A stretch of 9,860 nt of DNA from positions 1 to 9,860 of the forward strand of contig JALVEA010000263.1 in the NCBI GenBank assembly GCA_027008665.1. The letters are read 5' to 3'. This DNA is from Thiotrichaceae bacterium. GTDB taxonomy: Bacteria > Pseudomonadota > Gammaproteobacteria > Thiotrichales > Thiotrichaceae. Shown here one piece after another: positions 1 through 5,611 of this stretch; the stretch's first letter is position 1; every line of letters starts with the position of its first letter. The notes beneath the pieces are model-generated. The model was given only the letters and a program-made list of their open reading frames with translations, did no database searches and was not told the origin of the DNA. The position numbers and the translations under genes are program-made.

Positions 1-601
1 GACAGCGCCAACGGAGCAATCGTTTACGACTGATAAGGAGAAAAAAAAAACAGATAATGAAATATTAGAATCGGTCGTTATAGATGATATGCCACCTTGG
101 TCTGTGTCGGAAAATCCTTCTTATCAGAATCAAATAGCAGTTAATGAGTTAGGTTATGAAGAAGAAATAAAAGCAAGCCCACAAAATGCTAAAGAAGAAA
201 TAGAAGCTAATGCAATACCGTTACAATGGCATGAAATTGTTCCTCAACTCAATTTATTTGGTAGAGCTAAAGAATTAATTACACACTGTATTTTAAATCA
301 TATTGAAAATGATCATATCCATCTTTCTTTAGATAAAGATGGTGAAGATTTATTAGCAAAATCAACACAATTACAGATAGAAACAGCATTGTCTGAATAC
401 TATAATAAGTCCGTCAAATTAGTTATTGACACAAAGCATTTGGTCAGTGAAACTCCGGCAGCCCGTGCGGATAGAAAAAAACAGGAATCTCAGCGGATGG
501 CAGAAAATTTAATTAACAATGACCCATTTGTAAAAGATTTACAAAGCCGGTTTGATGCTCAGATTGTGCCAAATTCGGTAAAACCAAACTATAAAGGATA
601 A
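1..601 (+). CDS. dnaX: DNA polymerase III subunit tau/gamma, C-terminal part (5' end outside the window)
   Basis: This is the C-terminal end of the clamp-loader subunit that couples the replicative polymerase to the helicase (tau). The frame is open from base 2, so about 199 residues are visible and the AAA+ ATPase part lies to the left. The first 70 or so residues are a charged, low-complexity linker. A folded domain begins at the motif LQWHEIVPQLNL and ends at the stop at 599-601. It contains the signature ETPAARADRKKQESQ followed by NDPFVKDLQSRFDAQI, typical of the polymerase-binding domain of tau in gammaproteobacteria. A run of ten A bases at 41-50, in the linker, is a likely frameshift site producing gamma (separate entry). 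An in-frame ATG at 89 exists but is internal to the gene, not its start. ybaB follows 4 bases after the stop, which implies cotranscription. Confidence 0.93.
   Translation, partial: TAPTEQSFTTDKEKKKTDNEILESVVIDDMPPWSVSENPSYQNQIAVNELGYEEEIKASPQNAKEEIEANAIPLQWHEIVPQLNLFGRAKELITHCILNHIENDHIHLSLDKDGEDLLAKSTQLQIETALSEYYNKSVKLVIDTKHLVSETPAARADRKKQESQRMAENLINNDPFVKDLQSRFDAQIVPNSVKPNYKG
35..68 (+). promoter_or_regulatory. Probable slippage site in dnaX giving the short gamma product
   Basis: Ten A bases (41-50) are read in the tau frame as AAA-AAA-AAA followed by ACA. A shift of -1, or an extra A in the mRNA, reaches TAA at 55-57 after two codons. A shift of +1, or a lost A, reaches TAG at 66-68. 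An AAGGAG word (35-40) touches the A run. In E. coli dnaX a slippery A6G with an upstream Shine-Dalgarno-like element and a downstream hairpin gives gamma by ribosomal frameshifting; in Thermus a nine-A run does so by transcriptional slippage. Here the AAGGAG lies closer than in E. coli, and only a weak 4-base stem (TAAT 55-58 with ATTA 64-67) follows. I therefore infer transcriptional slippage as the likelier mechanism. Confidence 0.6.
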
Positions 602-605
602 AGTT

Positions 606-941
606 ATGATGAAAGGTGGACTTGGTGGTTTAATGAAGCAAGCACAAAAAATGCAAGAAGATATGCAAAAAGTGCAAGCAGAGATTGCCGCAATTGAAAT
701 TAAGGGAGAATCAGGTGGTGGTTTAGTATCAGTGCTCATTAATGGCCAACATGAATGTAAGGCGGTTCATATTGATGCTAGCTTGATGTCTGATTCTGAA
801 GATGATAAAGAGATGATTGAGGATTTAGTTGCAGCCGCCTTTAATGATGCGGTACAAAAACTATCAGTAACGTCAAAAGAAAAAATGGCGGGAGTAACTG
901 ATGGAATGAGTCTTCCAGGTGGAATGAAAATGCCATTTTAA
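606..941 (+). CDS. ybaB: YbaB/EbfC family nucleoid-associated protein
   Basis: This is a small DNA-binding protein of the YbaB/EbfC family, which binds DNA as a dimer and is almost always encoded next to dnaX. The 111 residues match the usual length of about 105-112. The N-terminus is a glycine-rich start (MMKGGLGGLMKQ) running into a long amphipathic helix (about residues 8-32). A strand-rich core with GESGGGLVSVLINGQ follows, then an acidic stretch, and the ending MSLPGGMKMPF is characteristic of the family. Two adjacent ATG codons (606 and 609) could serve as start. AAAGGA at 593-598 is correctly spaced for either; I keep 606. The gene lies 4 bases after the dnaX stop. recR, its common downstream partner, is missing here. 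Confidence 0.96.
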   Translation: MMKGGLGGLMKQAQKMQEDMQKVQAEIAAIEIKGESGGGLVSVLINGQHECKAVHIDASLMSDSEDDKEMIEDLVAAAFNDAVQKLSVTSKEKMAGVTDGMSLPGGMKMPF

Positions 942-978
942 TCTAAAGGTGGTTTGTGAGTCCTAAGGGAAAAAAATA

Positions 979-1323
979 ATGAGTGACTGTATATTTTGTA
1001 AAATTATTGCTGGAGAAATACCATCGGAATGTATTTATGAAGATGATGATGTTTTTGCCTTTAGAGACTTGAATGCACAAGCTCCATTACATATTTTAAT
1101 TATTCCTAAAATGCATATTGCAACAATTAATGATCTAGATAGTAGCAATGCAGCTAGTATTGGAAAATTATATCTTGCAGCAAAAAAGATAGCAGCAGAA
1201 GAAGGATATGCGGATAAAGGATATAGAGTAGTGATGAATTGCGGTGAAGGTGCAGGACAGAGCGTCTTTCATCTTCATTTACACCTACTAGCTGGAAGAC
1301 CATTGAGCTGGCCTCCAGGATAG
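979..1323 (+). CDS. hinT: HinT-type histidine triad (HIT) nucleotide hydrolase
   Basis: This is a purine nucleoside phosphoramidase-type HIT protein, known in the family to hydrolyse AMP linked to amines such as AMP-lysine. It has 114 residues, the normal HinT length, and is cytosolic. The visible marks are CIFCKIIAGEIPS at the N-terminus, the substrate-pocket segment FRDLNAQAPLHILIIPK (about residues 28-44), and the histidine triad HLHLHLL (His98, His100, His102), in which the middle histidine is the nucleophile by family analogy. The tail AGRPLSWPPG is typical of HinT rather than of Fhit or GalT. AAGGGA at 965-970 is a good ribosome site 8 bases before the ATG. It follows ybaB by 37 bases on the same strand and may be read through from dnaX-ybaB. 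No clear terminator follows it. Confidence 0.96.
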   Translation: MSDCIFCKIIAGEIPSECIYEDDDVFAFRDLNAQAPLHILIIPKMHIATINDLDSSNAASIGKLYLAAKKIAAEEGYADKGYRVVMNCGEGAGQSVFHLHLHLLAGRPLSWPPG

Positions 1324-1469
1324 GTGCTAGTCATTACCTTCGCTTCTAGAATATGTCATTGTAGCGTAGTCATGATCTATCAATGAGTTTTTAAGTTTCT
1401 TTTTGATCTTTCGATAGGGGCTATAATTTTGGGGTCATCGAAACGATGTAAAATATTGCATCCACCTAC
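1324..1469. other. Convergent spacer between hinT and the M23 peptidase gene
   Basis: These 146 bases separate two genes that point at each other, so transcription should end here. No strong hairpin followed by T residues is visible on either strand. There is a 7-base inverted repeat, TTTCGAT (1409-1415) and ATCGAAA (1437-1443), with a long 21-base loop. A weak TCAT/ATGA stem at about 1370-1386 is followed by TTTTT on the + strand. The words TAGTCATT (1328-1335) and TAGTCATG (1367-1374) recur, and the first also occurs at 5539-5546. I see no gene here. Confidence 0.5.
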
Positions 1470-2075
1470 TTAATAACTAGCAACATTACCAATGAGAAAA
1501 ATTTCAGGGTCAATGGTTTCACCGTTAATCGCTATTTCAAGATGCAAGTGAGGACCCGTTGAGCGACCTGTATTGCCCACTAAAGCGATAATGTTAGTTT
1601 TGGTGACCATTTCACCTTCTTTCACTAATGATTTTTTTAGATGTGCATAGCGAGATACAATATTATCGCCATGAAGTATTTCGACAAGATTTCCATAACC
1701 TGATTTTCTTCCTGAAAAAATAACCTTTCCTTTGCCTAAAGGATAAATCTTGGTTCCACGTCGTGCCGCAATATCAATGCCACGATGCATTCGTTTGTGA
1801 CCATTAAAAGGGTCTTTACGCATACCGTATTTTGAAGATAAATTACCCTTTTTTACTGGGATATTATCCATAAAAACAATTTCTTTTGCTGTTGATAATT
1901 GTACAAGGGAAGTTGGTTTTCTTTTTGCAATTATGGTTTTTTGTAGGGAGGTTGTTTTATTAAGAGGGATAATATTATGTCTATCTACAATGAGGTGAGT
2001 GTAAGTGAGGATAGCTAAACCTAATAATAATAAAACAGAATAGAAAGAAACTTTATTTAAAATAATATTGAACAT
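1470..2075 (-). CDS. M23 (LytM-type) metallopeptidase, membrane-anchored or secreted
   Basis: This is a zinc peptidase of the M23/LytM family, whose members cut peptide cross-links in peptidoglycan. Of 201 residues, about 11-29 form one hydrophobic segment (inner-membrane anchor or uncleaved signal), so the catalytic part should be periplasmic. The peptidase domain spans about residues 78-195. It keeps the metal ligands His97 and Asp101 in HRGID and His178 in GPHLHLE, and the catalytic histidines His145 (RYAHL) and His176. It is therefore probably an active enzyme, unlike EnvC or NlpD, which have lost these residues. No LysM or coiled-coil region is present. The ATG at 2075 has no clear ribosome site; a hairpin sits about 10 bases upstream. 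It lies about 290 bases downstream of the J-domain gene, so a role in the polysaccharide locus is possible but unproven. Confidence 0.93.
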   Translation of the reverse strand: MFNIILNKVSFYSVLLLLGLAILTYTHLIVDRHNIIPLNKTTSLQKTIIAKRKPTSLVQLSTAKEIVFMDNIPVKKGNLSSKYGMRKDPFNGHKRMHRGIDIAARRGTKIYPLGKGKVIFSGRKSGYGNLVEILHGDNIVSRYAHLKKSLVKEGEMVTKTNIIALVGNTGRSTGPHLHLEIAINGETIDPEIFLIGNVASY

Positions 2076-2084
2076 AAGAAGTTA

Positions 2085-2159
2085 CTGCTTATTTGTTTTA
2101 TAAGCAGGTGCGTTAAAGTTAAAAATTCTCTAGTAGCACTAAAAGTTGCTGATAAGCAG
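2085..2159 (-). promoter_or_regulatory. Repeat-built leader hairpins upstream of the M23 gene
   Basis: On the - strand the word CTGCTTAT occurs at 2159-2152 and again at 2107-2100, and its complement ATAAGCAG at 2092-2085. The near pair forms a perfect 8-base stem with a 7-base loop, ending about 10 bases before the M23 start codon. The distal copy could take the same partner instead, so the two hairpins exclude each other. This could be an RNA switch controlling ribosome access or a set of protein-binding half-sites. The repeats are seen; the function is inferred. Confidence 0.4.
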
Positions 2160-2172
2160 AACACTTACAATA

Positions 2173-2281
2173 CAAAGGTATTACGGAAAATAATCAGGTT
2201 TGCAGTGGGGGGATGCAAAGGTAAAAATTACCCGTCTAGCGCACTAGAATGGGATTCAGTATGGTGAATTGGGCGGGATTC
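2173..2281. other. Dense cluster of adjacent inverted repeats, candidate structured RNA
   Basis: This is the most structured part of the non-coding stretch between the M23 gene and the J-domain gene. Adjacent perfect stems follow one another: TTTGCA/TGCAAA (2199-2204 and 2214-2219, loop of 9), GGTAA/TTACC (2220-2224 and 2228-2232, loop of 3), TCTAG/CTAGA (2235-2239 and 2244-2248, loop CGCA) bracketed by CCC 2231-2233 and GGG 2251-2253, and ATTCA/TGAAT (2254-2258 and 2265-2269, loop of 6). CAAAGGTA is repeated at 2173-2180 and 2216-2223, and GGGATTC at 2251-2257 and 2275-2281. On the - strand it would lie in the leader of the M23 gene. I do not recognise it as a known riboswitch; it could also be a small RNA or a worn intergenic repeat. 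Confidence 0.35.
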
Positions 2282-2369
2282 TATCTTAAAATTGTAAAAA
2301 TACTAGGGGTGCGTTCCCAAAATATTTTTATCCCTTTACCTTGATAATTTATTACTTTTGGGTTGGTTC

Positions 2370-3101
2370 TTATGGAGTTTTGATACTGGATAAAAGCTCT
2401 GTACTTGTTTTATCTATTGTATCAATCACTTTGCTGGTTTGGTTACTGGGAATGCTGTCAATAGGTGCTGTTTTTTTGACAGTAAACTGTGGCGGCGAGG
2501 TGTTAAGTAAGAGGAAGATTGTTGTAAAAATAGTAAGTAAAAAGAGACTTAAAATTGATTTTGTAAGGTGTTTTTTTATAAGGCTACTAGCATTTCTTAA
2601 TTTAGAGCGTGTTTTATTGCTGTTTAATTGAGCGTTACTCTGCTTTTGTATTGTCGATGCTCTATGCGGAAGGGAGGTTTTAGTAAAATTAAAGGACTGC
2701 GGGTTGCTTTTAATATTTTTATAAGCGCGACTTATAAATTGAGTGTAATAATGAGGATTTGTTTTATGCTGAGCTTTGTCAGGATGAAATATATTCATCA
2801 AGAGTTTGTAGTGTAGTTTACACTGTGATAAGTCTGCGCTATGAGTAAGTCCTAATTTTCTCAGATCAGAATTCTCTTCTCGAAGCAAAACAACTTGAAT
2901 ATAGTTAATAAGTATTGTTTTAAGAAGATCAGCATGAAGGTGATTAAGAGCAGATATTTTCTTCAATGCCTTATCAGAAGATACCAAGCGCAGTAATTCC
3001 GTTATACCGCGTGGTAATTGACGAAAGGGGTCGCTAAAACGAGCCAGTAAGGTTGGCTCGGAATATAATTTAATAGCACATCGTATAGCTTCTGATTTCA
3101 C
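2370..3101 (-). CDS. Membrane-anchored J-domain protein of the exopolysaccharide locus
   Basis: This 243-residue protein has a J domain in its middle, not at the N-terminus as in DnaJ. About residues 79-134 show helix I (DLRKLGL), helix II (LSQCKLHYKLLMNIF), the invariant HPD at 106-108 and helix III ending in RAYKNIK. J domains stimulate the ATPase of Hsp70 (DnaK). An N-terminal helical part of about 75 residues (AIKLYSEPTLLARF, LPRGITELLRLV) precedes it. A basic, Ser/Asn-rich linker, one membrane segment (about 182-199) and a tail of about 43 residues follow, so the J domain should face the cytosol. From memory, similar J-domain proteins lie in polysaccharide clusters of other gammaproteobacteria; I could not verify this. 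The start is GTG; an in-frame ATG 15 bases upstream is followed at once by TAA. No good ribosome site is seen. It follows the Wzc-like gene by 30 bases, so it is probably cotranscribed. Confidence 0.8.
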   Translation of the reverse strand: MKSEAIRCAIKLYSEPTLLARFSDPFRQLPRGITELLRLVSSDKALKKISALNHLHADLLKTILINYIQVVLLREENSDLRKLGLTHSADLSQCKLHYKLLMNIFHPDKAQHKTNPHYYTQFISRAYKNIKSNPQSFNFTKTSLPHRASTIQKQSNAQLNSNKTRSKLRNASSLIKKHLTKSILSLFLLTIFTTIFLLLNTSPPQFTVKKTAPIDSIPSNQTSKVIDTIDKTSTELLSSIKTP

Positions 3102-3131
3102 GCTATTATTTTACATGAATCAGGGGGAAAA

Positions 3132-5399
3132 TTAAGCTTTTTTATGCAACTTTAGCTGAACTACGACAGGGCTATCTGCACTTTTCGTATTATCCTTTTC
3201 CTCAGAATAAGGGTAATAATAGTCTTCGTGGTAATCTGAATCCACAGAGCGATCAACACGAGTAAATAGTAGTCCAACGATATTACTATGTGCCCTTTCT
3301 AGTCGTTTTAGACTTTTCATTAAGGTTACTTTACGAGTTTTTCCTGCTTCTACGGCTAGAATGGTTGCATCGCATAGCCCTGAGAGAACCAAGGCATCTG
3401 CTAATCCGAGCACTGGTGGTCCATCAACAATAATATAATCAAAATTAGCAGAAGCATTACTTAGCAATGTCCCCATGCGTTGACCTGATAATAGCTCGAC
3501 AGGGTCAGGAGGGATGGGGCCGGAGGTGATTGTATATAAATTTTTAATCATAGTAGGTCGGCTAATATCACTACTAGAGCCACCTCCTGCGAGATAATTG
3601 GTTAAACCCTGATAATTTTCTAGCTTAAATAATTTATGTAAGGTTGGGTTGCGTAAATCCGCATCAATAATTAATACCTTATTACCTGCTTGAGCATAAG
3701 CGGTGGCTAAGTTTAAAGAGATACTACTTTTACCTTCACCTGCTGCTGAACTGGTAATAAAAGTACTTTTCGATGCACCTTCGCGGGTTGAAAATCTTAG
3801 GCTGGTTCTGAGTGAGCGAATCGCTTCTGCTAAGGGAGATTTAGGTTCATGGTAGGTTTGTAATGCAATAGAGCGGGGACTCAATGATTTTAGTGCAGGA
3901 AGCATACCTAAAACAGGCAATCCTGTCAGTCTTTCTAGCTCATCTGGGTTTTTAACACTATCATCCATAAATTCACGTAAGAAGGCGGCTCCCATACCAA
4001 GCAGTAAACCTAATATAGCACCAAAAATTAGATTAGTTTTCATATTAGGCTTGTATTTTTTATAAGGAACGCCTGCTTTATCAATAATAGAGATATTATT
4101 ATTGTCCGCATTGCCTGCAATGCTGACCTGCTTTAATTGTGCTAACAAATCTTTATACAGGTCACGATTAGATTTTACTTCACGCAGAAGCGTATTGTAT
4201 TTAATACTCTTGCCTTGTAGTTCTAAGGTTTCTTTTTTTAATAGTTCAAGTTGCTTTCTGACCATGTCTTCTTTTTGTTGTGCGGCCGAAAATTCTGATT
4301 TTAAGGCACTTTTTATGGCATAGGCTTCGATATTAATTTGTGAGCGAATTTCATCAATTTGTTTTTTAATACGCTTTGCCTTAGCAGAGCGAGGAGAATA
4401 TTTTTTTAGAATTTCTTGTGAATTTGCCTCAAGTCTAGCAAGGGTTTTCTTTAGAGACTGTATATAAGGGTCTTTGAGTATACGCACTGAGGTAGCATTT
4501 TTATCACCCGCACTTTGTTTAGATTGCAAATAAGCTGATTCTGCTTCAATACGTTCTTTTCCTGCTGTAACAAGTTCCTCTGCCATTTTCTTGAGAGAAT
4601 GGGTATTGCTATCCTCGCCATCAGGGGCTTGAATGATATTGTATTTGCTTGCATATTCATTAAGCAATCGTTCTGATCTTTCGAGATCTTGTTTGGCTTT
4701 TTCTAAGCTGCTGGTTAAAAATTCTTTTGAGTAAGAAGCTGTATCAAAGCGTCGTTCTAGATTCATACGCACAAAAGTTTTTGTCACTGCATTGGTAATA
4801 TCAGCGGCTAGTTGCGGATCTTTTGATTCATAATTAATCTGTATCAATTGTGAATTACTGACAGGTGTGACACTTAAACCTTCAAGAAATGCTGTTTCAA
4901 TAGCACTTGGATTGTTCGGGTCATTCTGAAACCCAAGCATTGATTTAAACTGAGATACAATACCTGTAGATGAGGTGGTACTTTCTAGGTTGAGCTGATT
5001 AATAACACGACGGGCTAATGTTTTAGTTTGAATCAGTTGCCTTTGTGTTTCATAGAAGTCTTTATCGCTACGTGATTCCACTGTGTTTAACATATTACCA
5101 ACATTAACAACTTTTTTCGCATTTCGTTGTATTTGAACCGTAGAGCTAGCTCTATAGATGGGATCCATCAACAAGGTCATAATAAGTGCAAGTAATAATG
5201 TCGCAACGGTAAAGCTTGCTAACAGCATTTTATGCCGACTTAATGTATTGATAAATTCACGCAGATTTAATCCTGACCGGGGGTCAAGGATTTCCTCTGG
5301 GTAGACTTCGTTTGATGGGATAACCAGACGAGACTGATTGCGTTCACTTACAATATTGGCAGGAAGCCTTTGGGTGTTTTCTGAGCTCATATGTTCCAT
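3132..5399 (-). CDS. Wzc-like polysaccharide copolymerase with tyrosine autokinase domain
   Basis: This is an inner-membrane protein that sets chain length and drives export of exopolysaccharide or capsule, with a cytosolic bacterial tyrosine kinase (BY-kinase). Of 755 residues (E. coli Wzc is about 720), the order is: cytosolic N-terminus, membrane helix about 59-79 with the Wzz region around it, a long periplasmic coiled-coil part (about 225-425), the GNVR-type segment (about 400-430), a proline-containing segment and second membrane helix (about 443-475), then the kinase. Kinase marks are the oligomerisation motif EX2RX2R (Glu525, Arg528, Arg531), Walker A SAAGEGKS (551-558), Walker A' VLIIDADLRNP (575-585), Walker B YIIVDGPP (655-662) and a C-terminal tyrosine cluster (Tyr723, 727, 728, 729, 731). 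All key elements are intact. The start may be the ATG at 5399 or, with a slightly better upstream GGA, the ATG at 5390. No phosphatase gene is next to it. Confidence 0.96.
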   Translation of the reverse strand: MEHMSSENTQRLPANIVSERNQSRLVIPSNEVYPEEILDPRSGLNLREFINTLSRHKMLLASFTVATLLLALIMTLLMDPIYRASSTVQIQRNAKKVVNVGNMLNTVESRSDKDFYETQRQLIQTKTLARRVINQLNLESTTSSTGIVSQFKSMLGFQNDPNNPSAIETAFLEGLSVTPVSNSQLIQINYESKDPQLAADITNAVTKTFVRMNLERRFDTASYSKEFLTSSLEKAKQDLERSERLLNEYASKYNIIQAPDGEDSNTHSLKKMAEELVTAGKERIEAESAYLQSKQSAGDKNATSVRILKDPYIQSLKKTLARLEANSQEILKKYSPRSAKAKRIKKQIDEIRSQINIEAYAIKSALKSEFSAAQQKEDMVRKQLELLKKETLELQGKSIKYNTLLREVKSNRDLYKDLLAQLKQVSIAGNADNNNISIIDKAGVPYKKYKPNMKTNLIFGAILGLLLGMGAAFLREFMDDSVKNPDELERLTGLPVLGMLPALKSLSPRSIALQTYHEPKSPLAEAIRSLRTSLRFSTREGASKSTFITSSAAGEGKSSISLNLATAYAQAGNKVLIIDADLRNPTLHKLFKLENYQGLTNYLAGGGSSSDISRPTMIKNLYTITSGPIPPDPVELLSGQRMGTLLSNASANFDYIIVDGPPVLGLADALVLSGLCDATILAVEAGKTRKVTLMKSLKRLERAHSNIVGLLFTRVDRSVDSDYHEDYYYPYSEEKDNTKSADSPVVVQLKLHKKA

Positions 5400-5611
5400 A
5401 TAGTTTGAGTGATAATTTTAATCATAAAGCTGTTTCAATTATTATAAGCTACGCTTTTAGCGGGTGGATGGTAGCAAAAAATAAAAACAGTAACAATCTA
5501 GTATTCAGCGTAACGTCGTTGGTGCAAAACAAGGCGTATAGTCATTCTCTGTCAACTGACAATAATACAGAGCAGGAAATTCTCTTAATGAAAGCCTTCT
5601 TCTTAAAAAAT
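5400..5611. other. Spacer of about 210 bases between acyltransferase and Wzc-like genes
   Basis: I see no credible gene here: the one open frame (5405-5617, + strand) would start with TTG without a ribosome site and resembles no protein I know. It is the likely promoter region for the Wzc-like and J-domain genes. It holds a nested inverted repeat, CTCTGT (5547-5552) with ACAGAG (5567-5572), enclosing TGTCA/TGACA. A more GC-rich stretch at about 5507-5546 ends in TAGTCATT, a word shared with the hinT-M23 spacer. No T-tailed terminator is visible. Confidence 0.5.
5441..5446 (-). promoter_or_regulatory. Possible -10 element for the Wzc-like gene
   Basis: On the - strand a perfect TATAAT lies about 42 bases before the Wzc-like start, in the largest gap of the polysaccharide block. 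No recognisable -35 hexamer sits 16-18 bases upstream, so the promoter would be weak or need an activator. AT-rich DNA gives such words by chance, hence the low confidence. Confidence 0.3.

Noticed and set aside
539..739. Open frame on the - strand across the dnaX-ybaB junction
   Set aside because: It is antisense to two well-recognised genes and shows no family features.
1403..1427. TATAAT with TTGATC upstream on the + strand
   Set aside because: The spacing is about 13 bases, too short, and it would fire into the 3' end of the convergent M23 gene.
2197..2253. Resemblance of GGGGATGCAAAGG and nearby bases to the core of the cyclic-di-GMP-I (GEMM) riboswitch
   Set aside because: The core GGGACGCAAAG is only approximated. 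The upstream GCAAACC and the GAAA tetraloop hairpin that the ligand site needs are not present, so I do not call it.
2301..2320. Possible terminator after the J-domain gene (GGG...CCC stem with TATTTTT on the - strand)
   Set aside because: The stem is only three pairs plus one G-T, too weak to call.
2341..2631. Open frame on the + strand
   Set aside because: It lies largely opposite the J-domain gene, which has a recognisable domain; its hydrophobic translation mirrors AT-rich coding on the other strand.
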